From contig JAYVSU010000084.1 of NCBI GenBank assembly GCA_043775055.1, positions 1 through 59,920 on the forward strand: a stretch of DNA of 59,920 bases, given 5' to 3'. The stretch is from Aalborgiella sp043775055 (lineage in GTDB: Bacteria > Pseudomonadota > Gammaproteobacteria > Burkholderiales > Burkholderiaceae_C). The translations under genes were made by a program, and so were the position numbers. Each line of letters starts with the position of its first letter. Position 1 is the first letter of the stretch. A model generated the notes under the pieces. It was not told where the DNA came from. It saw only the letters and a program-made list of their open reading frames with translations, and did not search any database. Positions 1 to 7,306 of this stretch are shown here, in pieces.

Positions 1-61
1 GGTTGGTATTTCTTGCAAGTATTCGTAAATTACGTAACAAAGGCAGTTTTTGCACGGCACA

Positions 62-1294
62 ATGCAATTCATGTTGCAACCACTCCCGCCAGATTTCTCC
101 AAACTCGCTTGGGCCAATTTGGCGGCGCAATCGGCCGAGCAGCTTAGTCTGGCTGCTGTGCCCATCGTCGCCGTGCTGGCATTGGGTGCTGGCGCGGGCG
201 AAATTGGTTTGCTGGCCACAGTGCAAACCTTGCCGTTTTTACTGCTTTCAATTCCGCTGGGTTTGGTTGCAGACCGCACATCACGCAAACACCTGATGGT
301 TTGGGCAGAGGTATTGCGGACCTTAGCGCTGTTGGGTTTGCTGGCAGCCGCATTGACGGGGCATTTGTCGCTGCCGGTGCTGCTGGTTTTGGGGTTTTTA
401 GGGGCGATTGGCACGGTGGCTTTCAGCGTTGCCGCGCCCGCTTTGGTCCCTGCACTGGTGCCGGGCGAGGCGTTGGCGCAGGCCAATAGCCGCTTGGAGT
501 TGGCGCGCAGCACGGCTTACGCGGCTGGCCCAGCGCTGGCGGGGGCTTTGGTGGCGTGGGCGGGCGCTTCAACCGCCTTTGTTTTAGCGGCAGTGTTGTC
601 CGCATCAGCCGCAGTATTCTTGCTACGTTTGCCCGAGCCAAGGCGTGTCGCCACCCCGCCGCGCCACCCGTTGCTGGAGCTGCGCGATGGCGCTCAGTTG
701 GTGTGGCACCACCCGATGCTGCGGGCGATTTTGTTGACCTCGATTGCTTGGAACATCGCTTGGTTTGTACTGCAAGCTGCTTACGTGCCTTACGCCATGC
801 GGGTGCTGGGTTTGTCAGCCAGCGCGGTGGGGCTGACGCTGGCTTGCTACGGCGCTGGCATGGTGGTGGGCGCGCTGTCGGCCAAACGGGTGGTCGCCGC
901 TATGCCTTTTGGCCGCGCCATCCAAGTCGGGCCCGCCATGTCAGTAGTCGCCTGCAGCACCATGGTGGCGACTTTGATCTGGCCCTCAGGCTTGCTGGCA
1001 GGTTTTGCTTTCTTCCTTTTTGGCGCAGGGCCGATTATTTGGACCATCACTTCCGTTACGCTGCGCCAAACGCTCACGCCTGGCCCCATGCTGGGCCGTG
1101 TCTCTGCTATCTTCTTGACTGTCGGTATGGGCGCTCGTCCTGTCGGTGCGGCCATAGGCGGTTTGGTTGGCGCCAAGTACGGTGAAGCTGCCTGCTTGGT
1201 CTTAGCCTTGCTGGGGTTCGGCGTCCAAGCGCTGATTATCTTTAGCTCTCAGGTGCGGAATTTGAAGGTTTTACCACGACAGGTAATGGTTTAA
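62..1294 (+). CDS. MFS transporter, EntS-like multidrug/siderophore exporter family
   Basis: This is a polytopic inner-membrane protein of about 410 residues with roughly twelve hydrophobic helices. It resembles the MFS_3 (enterobactin exporter EntS-like) drug:H+ antiporters. The loop between TM2 and TM3 reads PLGLVADRTSRKHLM, a good match to the MFS signature with its D-R pair. A proline- and arginine-rich stretch near residue 195 is the central cytoplasmic loop between the two six-helix halves. The start is uncertain: TTG at 50 has a possible AAAGGCAG ribosome site, while ATG at 62 and ATG at 71 are in frame. The substrate cannot be told from the sequence. A copy of the dispersed repeat follows the stop codon. 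Confidence 0.85.
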   Translation: MQFMLQPLPPDFSKLAWANLAAQSAEQLSLAAVPIVAVLALGAGAGEIGLLATVQTLPFLLLSIPLGLVADRTSRKHLMVWAEVLRTLALLGLLAAALTGHLSLPVLLVLGFLGAIGTVAFSVAAPALVPALVPGEALAQANSRLELARSTAYAAGPALAGALVAWAGASTAFVLAAVLSASAAVFLLRLPEPRRVATPPRHPLLELRDGAQLVWHHPMLRAILLTSIAWNIAWFVLQAAYVPYAMRVLGLSASAVGLTLACYGAGMVVGALSAKRVVAAMPFGRAIQVGPAMSVVACSTMVATLIWPSGLLAGFAFFLFGAGPIIWTITSVTLRQTLTPGPMLGRVSAIFLTVGMGARPVGAAIGGLVGAKYGEAACLVLALLGFGVQALIIFSSQVRNLKVLPRQVMV

Positions 1295-1300
1295 ATTGAT

Positions 1301-1365
1301 ATAAATTAAATAGCAAACTATTGAATAAATACACCGGCTACAGCCAAAAATACACTTAAAAATGT
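1301..1365 (+). repeat. Dispersed ~60-bp repeat, copy 1 (intergenic)
   Basis: This AT-rich stretch between the MFS gene and serA contains the core AATAAATACACCGGCTACAG (1324-1343), preceded by TAGCAAACTATTG and followed by an A-rich tail. It matches the elements found inside ispH, serS, ileS, an SDR gene and elsewhere in this window. It lies between convergent genes, so it could also lie in their 3' untranslated regions. Confidence 0.75.
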
Positions 1366-1378
1366 ATTAAAATAAGGT

Positions 1379-2551
1379 TTAAAGCACCCGCACCCGAATG
1401 ACATGCTCGACCGCTTGAATCGCTGCGACAACATCAGCGGCGGGTTGGGTTTCTACGTCGATGATGTTGAAGGCCAGTTCGCCACGGCTTTTGTTCATCA
1501 TGTCGATGACGTTGACGTTTTTATCCGCCAAAACCGACAGCACATGCCCTAAAACGCCAGAAACGTTGTCATTCGAGAAGGTGATGCGGGTCGTTCCCGC
1601 CACGCGACTCATGGCGACTGCCGGGAAATTGACCGAGTAGACGATGTTGCCGTTTTGCAGGTAATCCATCAGCTGGTCCGCCGCCATGACGGCGCAGTTT
1701 TCTTCGGATTCTTCGGTACTGGCACCGATGTGCGGCATGGCGATGACTTGGGGGTGGTTGAGCAAATCCGGCTCGGGGAAGTCGCAAACGTATTTGCCGA
1801 GTTTTCCAGCGTCAAGGCTTTTCTTGACGGCAACGGAATCCACAATCGTCTCTCGCGCAAAGTTCAGCAGCACCGCGCCGGGTTTGGTCAGTGCCAAGGC
1901 GGCGTCGTTTATCAGGTGTTTGGTGGCATCCATCGCCGGCACGTGCAGCGAGATGTAGTCCGATTTGGCCAGCAGTGCCTGCAGGTTTTCCATACGCGAG
2001 ACTTCGCTAGACAAGCGCCAGGCCGCGTCAATCGACAGCGCGGGGTCAAAACCCACCACCTTCATGCCCATGGCCAGCGCCATGTCGGCGACCATGGAGC
2101 CAATCGCCCCCAAGCCGACAATACCCAGCGTTTTGCCCTTGATTTCACCACCGGCAAAGCGGGCTTTTTCTTTTTCCAGATGGGCGGACATTTCGGCCGC
2201 GTCCGTCATGGCTGTCAGTGAGTTGACATAAGCCATGCCCGGCAAAATGCCCCGCGTCGCCAGCAACATGCCGGCCATCACCAGTTCTTTAACAGCATTA
2301 GCATTTGCGCCCGGGGTGTTGAAAACCACCACGCCTAGCTTGCTGTAATCGGAAATGGGGATGTTGTTGGTGCCAGCTCCAGCGCGCGCTGCGGCGATGA
2401 GAGATTTTGGTACTTCCACACCTTGCAGCTTTTGACTGCGCAGTAAAAACGCATCGGGCTGGCTGATGTCGCTGCCCACCTCGAAGGATTGGCGCGGGAA
2501 GCGCTCCAGTCCTTTGACAGAGATCGCGTTGTAGGTTCTGACTTTGTACAG
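1379..2551 (-). CDS. serA: D-3-phosphoglycerate dehydrogenase (SerA), probable CTG start
   Basis: The enzyme oxidises 3-phosphoglycerate to 3-phosphohydroxypyruvate, the first step of serine synthesis. It has the 2-hydroxyacid dehydrogenase fold: catalytic domain, NAD-binding Rossmann domain with GLGAIGSMVA, a second part of the catalytic domain with the PHIGAST histidine, and a C-terminal ACT domain (last ~70 residues) of the kind that senses serine. The first ATG/GTG in frame is GTG at 2479, but family-like coding (KVRTYNAISVKGLERFP) continues upstream of it to about 2549. The codon directly before this stretch is CTG at 2551-2549, with GAGAAAGAG about six bases upstream; ATT at 2557 is the only other candidate before a TAG. 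The CTG start gives 390 residues. It follows serC in the same direction. Confidence 0.9.
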   Translation of the reverse strand: MYKVRTYNAISVKGLERFPRQSFEVGSDISQPDAFLLRSQKLQGVEVPKSLIAAARAGAGTNNIPISDYSKLGVVVFNTPGANANAVKELVMAGMLLATRGILPGMAYVNSLTAMTDAAEMSAHLEKEKARFAGGEIKGKTLGIVGLGAIGSMVADMALAMGMKVVGFDPALSIDAAWRLSSEVSRMENLQALLAKSDYISLHVPAMDATKHLINDAALALTKPGAVLLNFARETIVDSVAVKKSLDAGKLGKYVCDFPEPDLLNHPQVIAMPHIGASTEESEENCAVMAADQLMDYLQNGNIVYSVNFPAVAMSRVAGTTRITFSNDNVSGVLGHVLSVLADKNVNVIDMMNKSRGELAFNIIDVETQPAADVVAAIQAVEHVIRVRVL

Positions 2552-2580
2552 GGCAATCTCTTTCTCAAAATACTAATATG

Positions 2581-2637
2581 CTTTCATCCTGAGCCTGTCG
2601 AAGGACGCAGAACTCTTCGACAGGCTCAGGATGAAAG
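2581..2637. repeat. Perfect 23-bp inverted repeat (REP-like stem-loop) between serC and serA
   Basis: The arms at 2581-2603 and 2615-2637 are perfect reverse complements around an 11-base loop; each arm contains CCTGAGCCTGTCGAAG. This kind of palindrome is a widespread REP-type element in proteobacteria (family knowledge). It sits in the intergenic gap of the serC-serA pair, where the transcript would form a strong hairpin and could weaken or stabilise expression of one gene relative to the other. Confidence 0.85.
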
Positions 2638-2659
2638 GGGTAACGGACAGTGGCAAGAC

Positions 2660-3775
2660 TTATGCAGTCACTTGCTGGTAGGCCCAAGTCAGCCAAGGCA
2701 TCAGCGCCTTCAAGTCCGACGCCTCCACCGTCGCGCCGCACCAGATGCGCAGGCCTGCCGGCGCGTCTTTGTACGCGCCAATGTCGTAGGCTACGCCCTC
2801 GACGTCCAGCAGTTTGACCATCTTTTTGACCTGCTCCTCAGAAGCGGTTAGCGTCATGCAGACGCTGGTGTTGGAGCGGGTGGCTTTGTCTTTGGCGAGG
2901 AAGGAAATCCAGTCGTTCGCAGCAATAAAATCTTCCAAGACTTTGAGGTTGGCCTCAGAACGGGCCATCGTACCTTTGACGCCACCGATCGATTCCACCC
3001 ACTGCAGCGCATCCAGGTAGTCAGACACACACAGCATGGACGGCGTGTTGATGGTTTCGCCTTTGAACAAACCTTCGGTCAACTTGCCGCCCGATTTCAT
3101 GCGGAAGACTTTGGGCATGGGCCACGGCGGGTTGTAGGCTTCGATACGCTCCACCGCGCGGGGGCTCAAAATCAGCATGCCGTGTGCACCCTCACCACCC
3201 AGCACTTTTTGCCACGAGTAGGTGACCACGTCCAGCTTGTCCCACGGCATGTCCATGGCAAACACGGCAGATGTCGCATCGCACAGCGTCAAACCCGCGC
3301 GGTCGGCCGGAATCCAGTCGCCATTCGGCACTTTCACGCCCGAAGTCGTGCCGTTCCAGACAAACACCACATCGTTATTAAAATTAACCGGTGCAAAGTC
3401 GGTGATGTCGCCGTATGCGGCTTGTCGCACATTGGTGTTCGGCAGTTTGAGCTGTTTGACGATGTCTGTCACCCAGCCAGCGCTGAAAGATTCCCACTCC
3501 AGCACGTCCACCCCGCGTGCGCCCAGCATGGACCACATCGCCATCTCAATCGCACCCGTGTCCGAGCCGGGCACAACAGCAACGCGGTAGCCTTCAGGCA
3601 AGCCCAAAATGCGGGCGGTTTCAGAGCAAGCCAATCCGAGCGCCTTTTTACCCAAAGCCGAGCGGTGTGAACGGCCTAGCGTGTCCAGCTGCAGCTTGCT
3701 CACGTCATAGCCAGGGCGCTTGGCGCAGGGGCCTGATGAGAAATTCGGGTTTTGGGGTTTGACAGTTGGTTGCAT
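2660..3775 (-). CDS. serC: Phosphoserine aminotransferase (SerC, TIGR01365-like type)
   Basis: A PLP enzyme of 371 residues that converts phosphohydroxypyruvate and glutamate to phosphoserine and 2-oxoglutarate, the second step of serine synthesis. The PLP lysine is K190 in TYSWQKVLGGEG, and NPNFSSGPCAKRPG at the N-terminus binds substrate phosphate. The sequence resembles the serC_2 subfamily common in alphaproteobacteria and not the FGAGPA-type SerC I would expect in Burkholderiales. It is followed by serA in the same orientation, so the two probably form an operon interrupted by a REP-like hairpin. Confidence 0.93.
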   Translation of the reverse strand: MQPTVKPQNPNFSSGPCAKRPGYDVSKLQLDTLGRSHRSALGKKALGLACSETARILGLPEGYRVAVVPGSDTGAIEMAMWSMLGARGVDVLEWESFSAGWVTDIVKQLKLPNTNVRQAAYGDITDFAPVNFNNDVVFVWNGTTSGVKVPNGDWIPADRAGLTLCDATSAVFAMDMPWDKLDVVTYSWQKVLGGEGAHGMLILSPRAVERIEAYNPPWPMPKVFRMKSGGKLTEGLFKGETINTPSMLCVSDYLDALQWVESIGGVKGTMARSEANLKVLEDFIAANDWISFLAKDKATRSNTSVCMTLTASEEQVKKMVKLLDVEGVAYDIGAYKDAPAGLRIWCGATVEASDLKALMPWLTWAYQQVTA

Positions 3776-3838
3776 ACGTTTCTCAGTTGGCTGGTGAAGA
3801 TGGAAGAATGAACTAAAAATGATTGTAGCAAGGGAAAT

Positions 3839-3946
3839 TTAACCGTCATTCCTAGAAGAGCCAGGGAAAATTTCTTCCGCCAACTGCTCCACGGAATAGA
3901 CATCAAACAAGGTGCCATAAGCATCGAAAGCGATTAATTTATACAA
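3839..3946 (-). pseudogene. N-terminal remnant of a type II 2-haloacid dehalogenase (HAD)
   Basis: Read from a TTG at 3946, the minus strand encodes about 35 residues including LIAFDAYGTLFDVYSVEQLA, then stops at 3839. FDAYGTLFDV is the motif I region of L-2-haloacid dehalogenases, whose first Asp is the nucleophile. The family has about 220 residues; nothing resembling the cap or motifs II-III remains, because serC begins just downstream on this strand. The remnant ends at GTCATTCC...CCAGGGA, which resembles half of a REP-type repeat. I read it as a decayed gene truncated by rearrangement. Confidence 0.7.
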
Positions 3947-3994
3947 AACACTGCTTCTAGATAGCCTTTTTAGACTTTTTGACAAGGCGCTGTT

Positions 3995-4288
3995 TCAAAT
4001 ACCTTCAATGATGCGGATGTCGCGAACCACGGCGTTGTCACCCAAGGCCTTCAGTGCAGCTTTGTAGCCTGGGCTGTCATAAGCGGCCAACGCCGCTTGT
4101 ACGTTTTCAAACTCAATCAGCACCAAACGTTGCATGGCACCTGACTCTTTGACAGCAGCGGGCAAGCCACGCGCTAAAAACTTGCCGCCAGCTTCCGTCA
4201 AGGTTGGGCCTGCCAGCTTGGCGTATTCAGCCAATGCATCGGCGTTATCAACTGATCGGTAGGCGCTGATCCAGTAAGCTTTTGTCAT
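3995..4288 (-). CDS. DUF1330 family protein
   Basis: This small soluble protein of 97 residues begins TKAYWISAYRSVDN and contains AYDSPGYKAALKAL, the usual C-terminal hallmark of DUF1330 proteins (ferredoxin-like fold related to dimeric alpha-beta barrels). The biochemical role of the family is not known. A purine-rich GAGGAAACC just upstream of the ATG acts as ribosome binding site. It appears to be transcribed alone. Confidence 0.88.
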   Translation of the reverse strand: MTKAYWISAYRSVDNADALAEYAKLAGPTLTEAGGKFLARGLPAAVKESGAMQRLVLIEFENVQAALAAYDSPGYKAALKALGDNAVVRDIRIIEGI

Positions 4289-4318
4289 GTCGGTTTCCTC
4301 TGAAAAATTAAAAAATTC

Positions 4319-5002
4319 TTAAACTAATCCTAATTCTGCCATCGAAGCCGTTTGCCCCGTAGCGACGATGATGTGGTCCAGCACCCGCACATCGACCAAA
4401 GCCAGCGCGGCTTTCAGAGTTTGGGTGAGCGATTCGTCGGCTTTGGATGGCTGCACGCCGCCGCTGGGGTGGTTGTGGCTCAGAACGACCGAGCTGGCGT
4501 TGTGATGCAGGGCGCGCAGCACGACCTCACGCGGGTAGACGCTGGTTTGTGTCAGCGTGCCGCGAAACAGCTCTTCCATCGCCAGCATGCGGTTTTGTAC
4601 GTCCAAAAACAGCACCGCAAACACTTCGTATGGTCGCGATGCCAAATGCAGCTGCAAATAGTCTTTCACCGCTTGGGGCGATTCAAAAATTGTGCGCTCC
4701 TTGAGCTGCTGCGCCAGTGCACGGCGCGCCAGTTCTAAAACGGCGACCAGTTCCGCCCGTTTGGCGGGGCCAAGGCCTTTGATGCGCTTCAAATCCTCAG
4801 CCGTGGTGTGTAACAGCCCAGATATGCCACCAAACCCCAGCTTGTTGTCCAACAACTCTTGCGCCATCTGCAGCACGCCTTTGCCCACGATACCGGTGCG
4901 CAGCAAAATCGCCAGCAACTCGGCGTCGCTTAGTGCCCCCGGCCCGCGAGCAAGGAGTTTTTCACGCGGGCGCGAGTCTGCGGGGGTGTTTTTCATCGAC
5001 AT
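4319..5002 (-). CDS. radC: RadC family protein (JAB/MPN domain)
   Basis: A 227-residue protein with an N-terminal helix-hairpin-helix-like part (ALSDAELLAILLRTG, IKGLGPAKRAEL) and a C-terminal JAB metalloprotease-like domain. The metal-binding motif SHNHPSG followed by a conserved Asp (SKADESLT) is intact. RadC was once linked to DNA repair, but its actual role is unsettled. It is divergent from fkpB, with about 70 bases between the starts. Confidence 0.93.
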   Translation of the reverse strand: MSMKNTPADSRPREKLLARGPGALSDAELLAILLRTGIVGKGVLQMAQELLDNKLGFGGISGLLHTTAEDLKRIKGLGPAKRAELVAVLELARRALAQQLKERTIFESPQAVKDYLQLHLASRPYEVFAVLFLDVQNRMLAMEELFRGTLTQTSVYPREVVLRALHHNASSVVLSHNHPSGGVQPSKADESLTQTLKAALALVDVRVLDHIIVATGQTASMAELGLV

Positions 5003-5073
5003 GCAGGTGTTTTTCTTGTTTTTCTAGGTTTTAAGTGAAGTTCTTACAATAGAGCCAGTTTACAGAAGCTTTT

Positions 5074-5547
5074 ATGAACACCCTATTAGATACCGCCCCA
5101 CTCGTCCAAACCGACTCCTTCCTCACGCTGCACTACCGCATGGCTGGCCCTGCGGGCGATGTTGTCAACACTTTTACCAGCAAACCTGCCACGCTGTCTT
5201 TGGGTACGGGCGAGTTGGCGCCTGCCGTTGAAGCCTTGCTGATTGGGCTGCCTGAGGGCACGCAGCGCACGTTTGAGTTGCCCGCTGGCGCTGCTTTTGG
5301 TGATCGCAACCCTGGCATGGTCCAGTGGTTGGCGCGCAAAGAGCTCACCACCATGGGCGACCCGCAGGAGAGCTACGCGATTGGCGATGTGGTGCAGTTC
5401 CCCACCCCTGACGGTCAAGGCCAGTTTGCCGGTGTGGTGCAAGATTTCAAAGGCGATGGGCTGAATGCAGCCGTGCAGTTCGACTTCAACCACCCGCTGG
5501 CGGGGCAGCCGGTGACGTTTGAAGTGCAATTGATTGGTGTTTTGTAA
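5074..5547 (+). CDS. fkpB: FKBP-type peptidyl-prolyl isomerase (FkpB/SlpA)
   Basis: A 157-residue SlyD/SlpA-type FKBP that isomerises prolyl bonds and may act as a chaperone. The N-terminal strand (FLTLHYRMAG) and the hinge LSLGTGELAPAVEALLIGLPEG belong to the FKBP domain, interrupted by the insert-in-flap segment (GDRNPGMVQWLARKEL) and closed by FDFNHPLAGQPVTFEVQL. The gene lies 21 bases upstream of ispH, the same order as in E. coli. Confidence 0.92.
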   Translation: MNTLLDTAPLVQTDSFLTLHYRMAGPAGDVVNTFTSKPATLSLGTGELAPAVEALLIGLPEGTQRTFELPAGAAFGDRNPGMVQWLARKELTTMGDPQESYAIGDVVQFPTPDGQGQFAGVVQDFKGDGLNAAVQFDFNHPLAGQPVTFEVQLIGVL

Positions 5548-5568
5548 GTAAGTTATTTTAAAATTACT

Positions 5569-6567
5569 ATGAATAATATAGCTGCTCAAGCAATAAATAC
5601 GCCGGCTACAGACGAAAATTTTATTAAAAATGGCGAAATCCTGCTTGCCGAGCCGCGTGGCTTCTGCGCAGGCGTGGACAGGGCGATTGATATTGTTGAA
5701 GCAGCGCTTACAAAGTTTGGTTCACCTATCTACGTGCGCCATGAAATCGTCCACAACACCTATGTGGTGAATGATTTGAAAACGCGCGGTGCGATTTTTA
5801 TTGAAGAGCTGAGCGACGTGCCACCGGGTGCAACCTTGGTGTTTTCTGCCCATGGCGTCAGTAAGGCGGTACAAAATGAAGCGAAAGCGCGTGGTTTTCA
5901 GATTTTTGACGCCACCTGCCCGCTGGTCACCAAAGTCCACGTTGAAGTGGCTAAATTGCATGCTGAAGGCTTTGAGTTCATCATGATTGGCCACCAAGGT
6001 CACCCTGAAGTGGAGGGCACGATGGGGCAGCTGAGCAGTGGCATTCATTTGGTCGACAGCGTGGCCGATGTGGCCAAAGTAGTGCCCTCACAAACTGAAA
6101 AACTCGCCTTGGTGACGCAAACGACGCTGAGCGTGGATGATGCGGCAGAAATCGCCGCCGCAGTCAAAGCGCGTTTCCCGCTGGTACGTGTGCCCAAAAT
6201 GCAAGACATTTGCTACGCCACGCAAAACCGTCAAGATGCCGTCAAAATCATGAGCCCACAGGTGGACATGGTCATCGTCGTTGGCAGCCCGACCAGCTCC
6301 AACAGCAACCGCTTGGCCGAATTAGCGCAGCGCCTCGGCACTGAAAGCCACATGGTTGACAACGCAGACGAGCTGCAAGATGCATGGTTTGAGGGCAAAA
6401 CCACCATTGGATTGACGGCCGGCGCGTCTGCCCCTGAGATTTTGGTGAATCAGGTCATCAAACGTATCAAAGAGCTGGGCGCGGTGTCTGTGCGCAAGAT
6501 GGACGGCATTCAGGAGACGATGAAGTTTCCGCTACCGAAGGGGCTGAAGCTTGAGCGAAAGGGTTGA
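5569..6567 (+). CDS. ispH: 4-hydroxy-3-methylbut-2-enyl diphosphate reductase (IspH/LytB)
   Basis: This is the last enzyme of the MEP isoprenoid pathway: an iron-sulfur enzyme making IPP and DMAPP from HMBPP. The three cluster cysteines are C33 (RGFCAGVDRA), C117 (DATCPLVTK) and C215 (DICYATQN), and the catalytic Glu lies in GHPEVEGTMG. IspH normally starts only a few residues before EILLAEPRG; here about 21 extra residues (AINTPATDENFIK) come entirely from a copy of the dispersed repeat, which also supplies the start codon. No ATG, GTG or TTG lies between the repeat and the conserved domain in this frame, so the extension is probably translated. Confidence 0.95.
   Translation: MNNIAAQAINTPATDENFIKNGEILLAEPRGFCAGVDRAIDIVEAALTKFGSPIYVRHEIVHNTYVVNDLKTRGAIFIEELSDVPPGATLVFSAHGVSKAVQNEAKARGFQIFDATCPLVTKVHVEVAKLHAEGFEFIMIGHQGHPEVEGTMGQLSSGIHLVDSVADVAKVVPSQTEKLALVTQTTLSVDDAAEIAAAVKARFPLVRVPKMQDICYATQNRQDAVKIMSPQVDMVIVVGSPTSSNSNRLAELAQRLGTESHMVDNADELQDAWFEGKTTIGLTAGASAPEILVNQVIKRIKELGAVSVRKMDGIQETMKFPLPKGLKLERKG
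5570..5632 (+). repeat. Dispersed repeat, copy 2, encoding the N-terminus of IspH
   Basis: The core CAATAAATACGCCGGCTACAG (5591-5611) is preceded by ATAGCTGCTCAAG and followed by an A-rich tail. In ispH it is read as AINTPATDENFIK, the same frame used by the forward copies in the SDR gene and in the 3' part of ileS. The bases before it (AAGTTATTTTAAAATTACT) resemble the AT-rich flank of other copies. Confidence 0.85.
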
Positions 6568-6571
6568 AGCT

Positions 6572-7231
6572 TTAAGCTACCTTCTCGCCACTTTTCTGAC
6601 ATATATACAAAATATCCGCAAAAATTGGGCTGCTGCAAGGCTCAGACCGGACTTTGAAGCCGTGCGCGGCAAACATCGCTTGCCAGCCTGCTGGGCTGCG
6701 AAAGTTCAGTTTTTCTTTCTCATTGGATTGGGTAAAACCGGTCCAAGTCGCCAATTTTTCGTACAACTGGTTGATTTTTGAGAGCAAACCGGCGTCGCTG
6801 TTCACCTCGCGCACCAGCAACCGGCCGCCCGGTGCCAGTTGGTCAAAGGCTTGGCGAGTCATGCGTTCTTGCTCCTCGGGGCTGAAATAGTGCAAAAAAT
6901 CAATCATCGTGATGGCGTCAAATTGACCTGCCGTGACTGGGCTGCCCGAGCTGACTTCAAACTGCAAATTGCCAATACCTGCACCCGCTAAACGTGCCAA
7001 ATCAATGCGCTGCACGTCATGGTCTGTCGCCAAAACTTGCCTTCCGGCGGTGCTTAAAGCCATTTTCATGGCCAACAAACCGTGGCCGCAGCCCACATCG
7101 AGCACTTTGCCTACAATGGGAACGTGGCCCGCCATGACGGAATACGGCGTCAACAACCAACGCAGGTGCAAATAGATTTTTGTACCTAAGCTGATGCCAG
7201 GGATGGCGTTGTAACGACGGGCGAGATTCAT
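6572..7231 (-). CDS. Class I SAM-dependent methyltransferase
   Basis: A 219-residue methyltransferase with motif I VLDVGCGHGLLA, an acidic residue in ATDHD after strand 2, and IDFLHYFSPEEQ at the position of motif IV. The layout (LHY, then LxPGGRLLVRE, then a C-terminal half rich in basic and aromatic residues) resembles the methyltransferase inside the polyene cluster (18058-18783). The substrate is unknown. The stop codon lies 4 bases from the ispH stop, so the genes are convergent. It may be a paralogue of the cluster enzyme that lies about 2.4 kb outside the cluster edge. Confidence 0.85.
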   Translation of the reverse strand: MNLARRYNAIPGISLGTKIYLHLRWLLTPYSVMAGHVPIVGKVLDVGCGHGLLAMKMALSTAGRQVLATDHDVQRIDLARLAGAGIGNLQFEVSSGSPVTAGQFDAITMIDFLHYFSPEEQERMTRQAFDQLAPGGRLLVREVNSDAGLLSKINQLYEKLATWTGFTQSNEKEKLNFRSPAGWQAMFAAHGFKVRSEPCSSPIFADILYICQKSGEKVA

Positions 7232-7306
7232 GGGTGACGATGTTAGCTGAAAACAAGGTGTTTAGAGAAAATACAAGTCGGTGCTGCCGTCCCGTAAAAT
7301 CACCCC

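Noticed and set aside
1655..2231. Long open frames on the plus strand opposite serA
   Set aside because: They overlap an intact enzyme gene and show no family resemblance; they are shadows of codon bias in a GC-rich gene.
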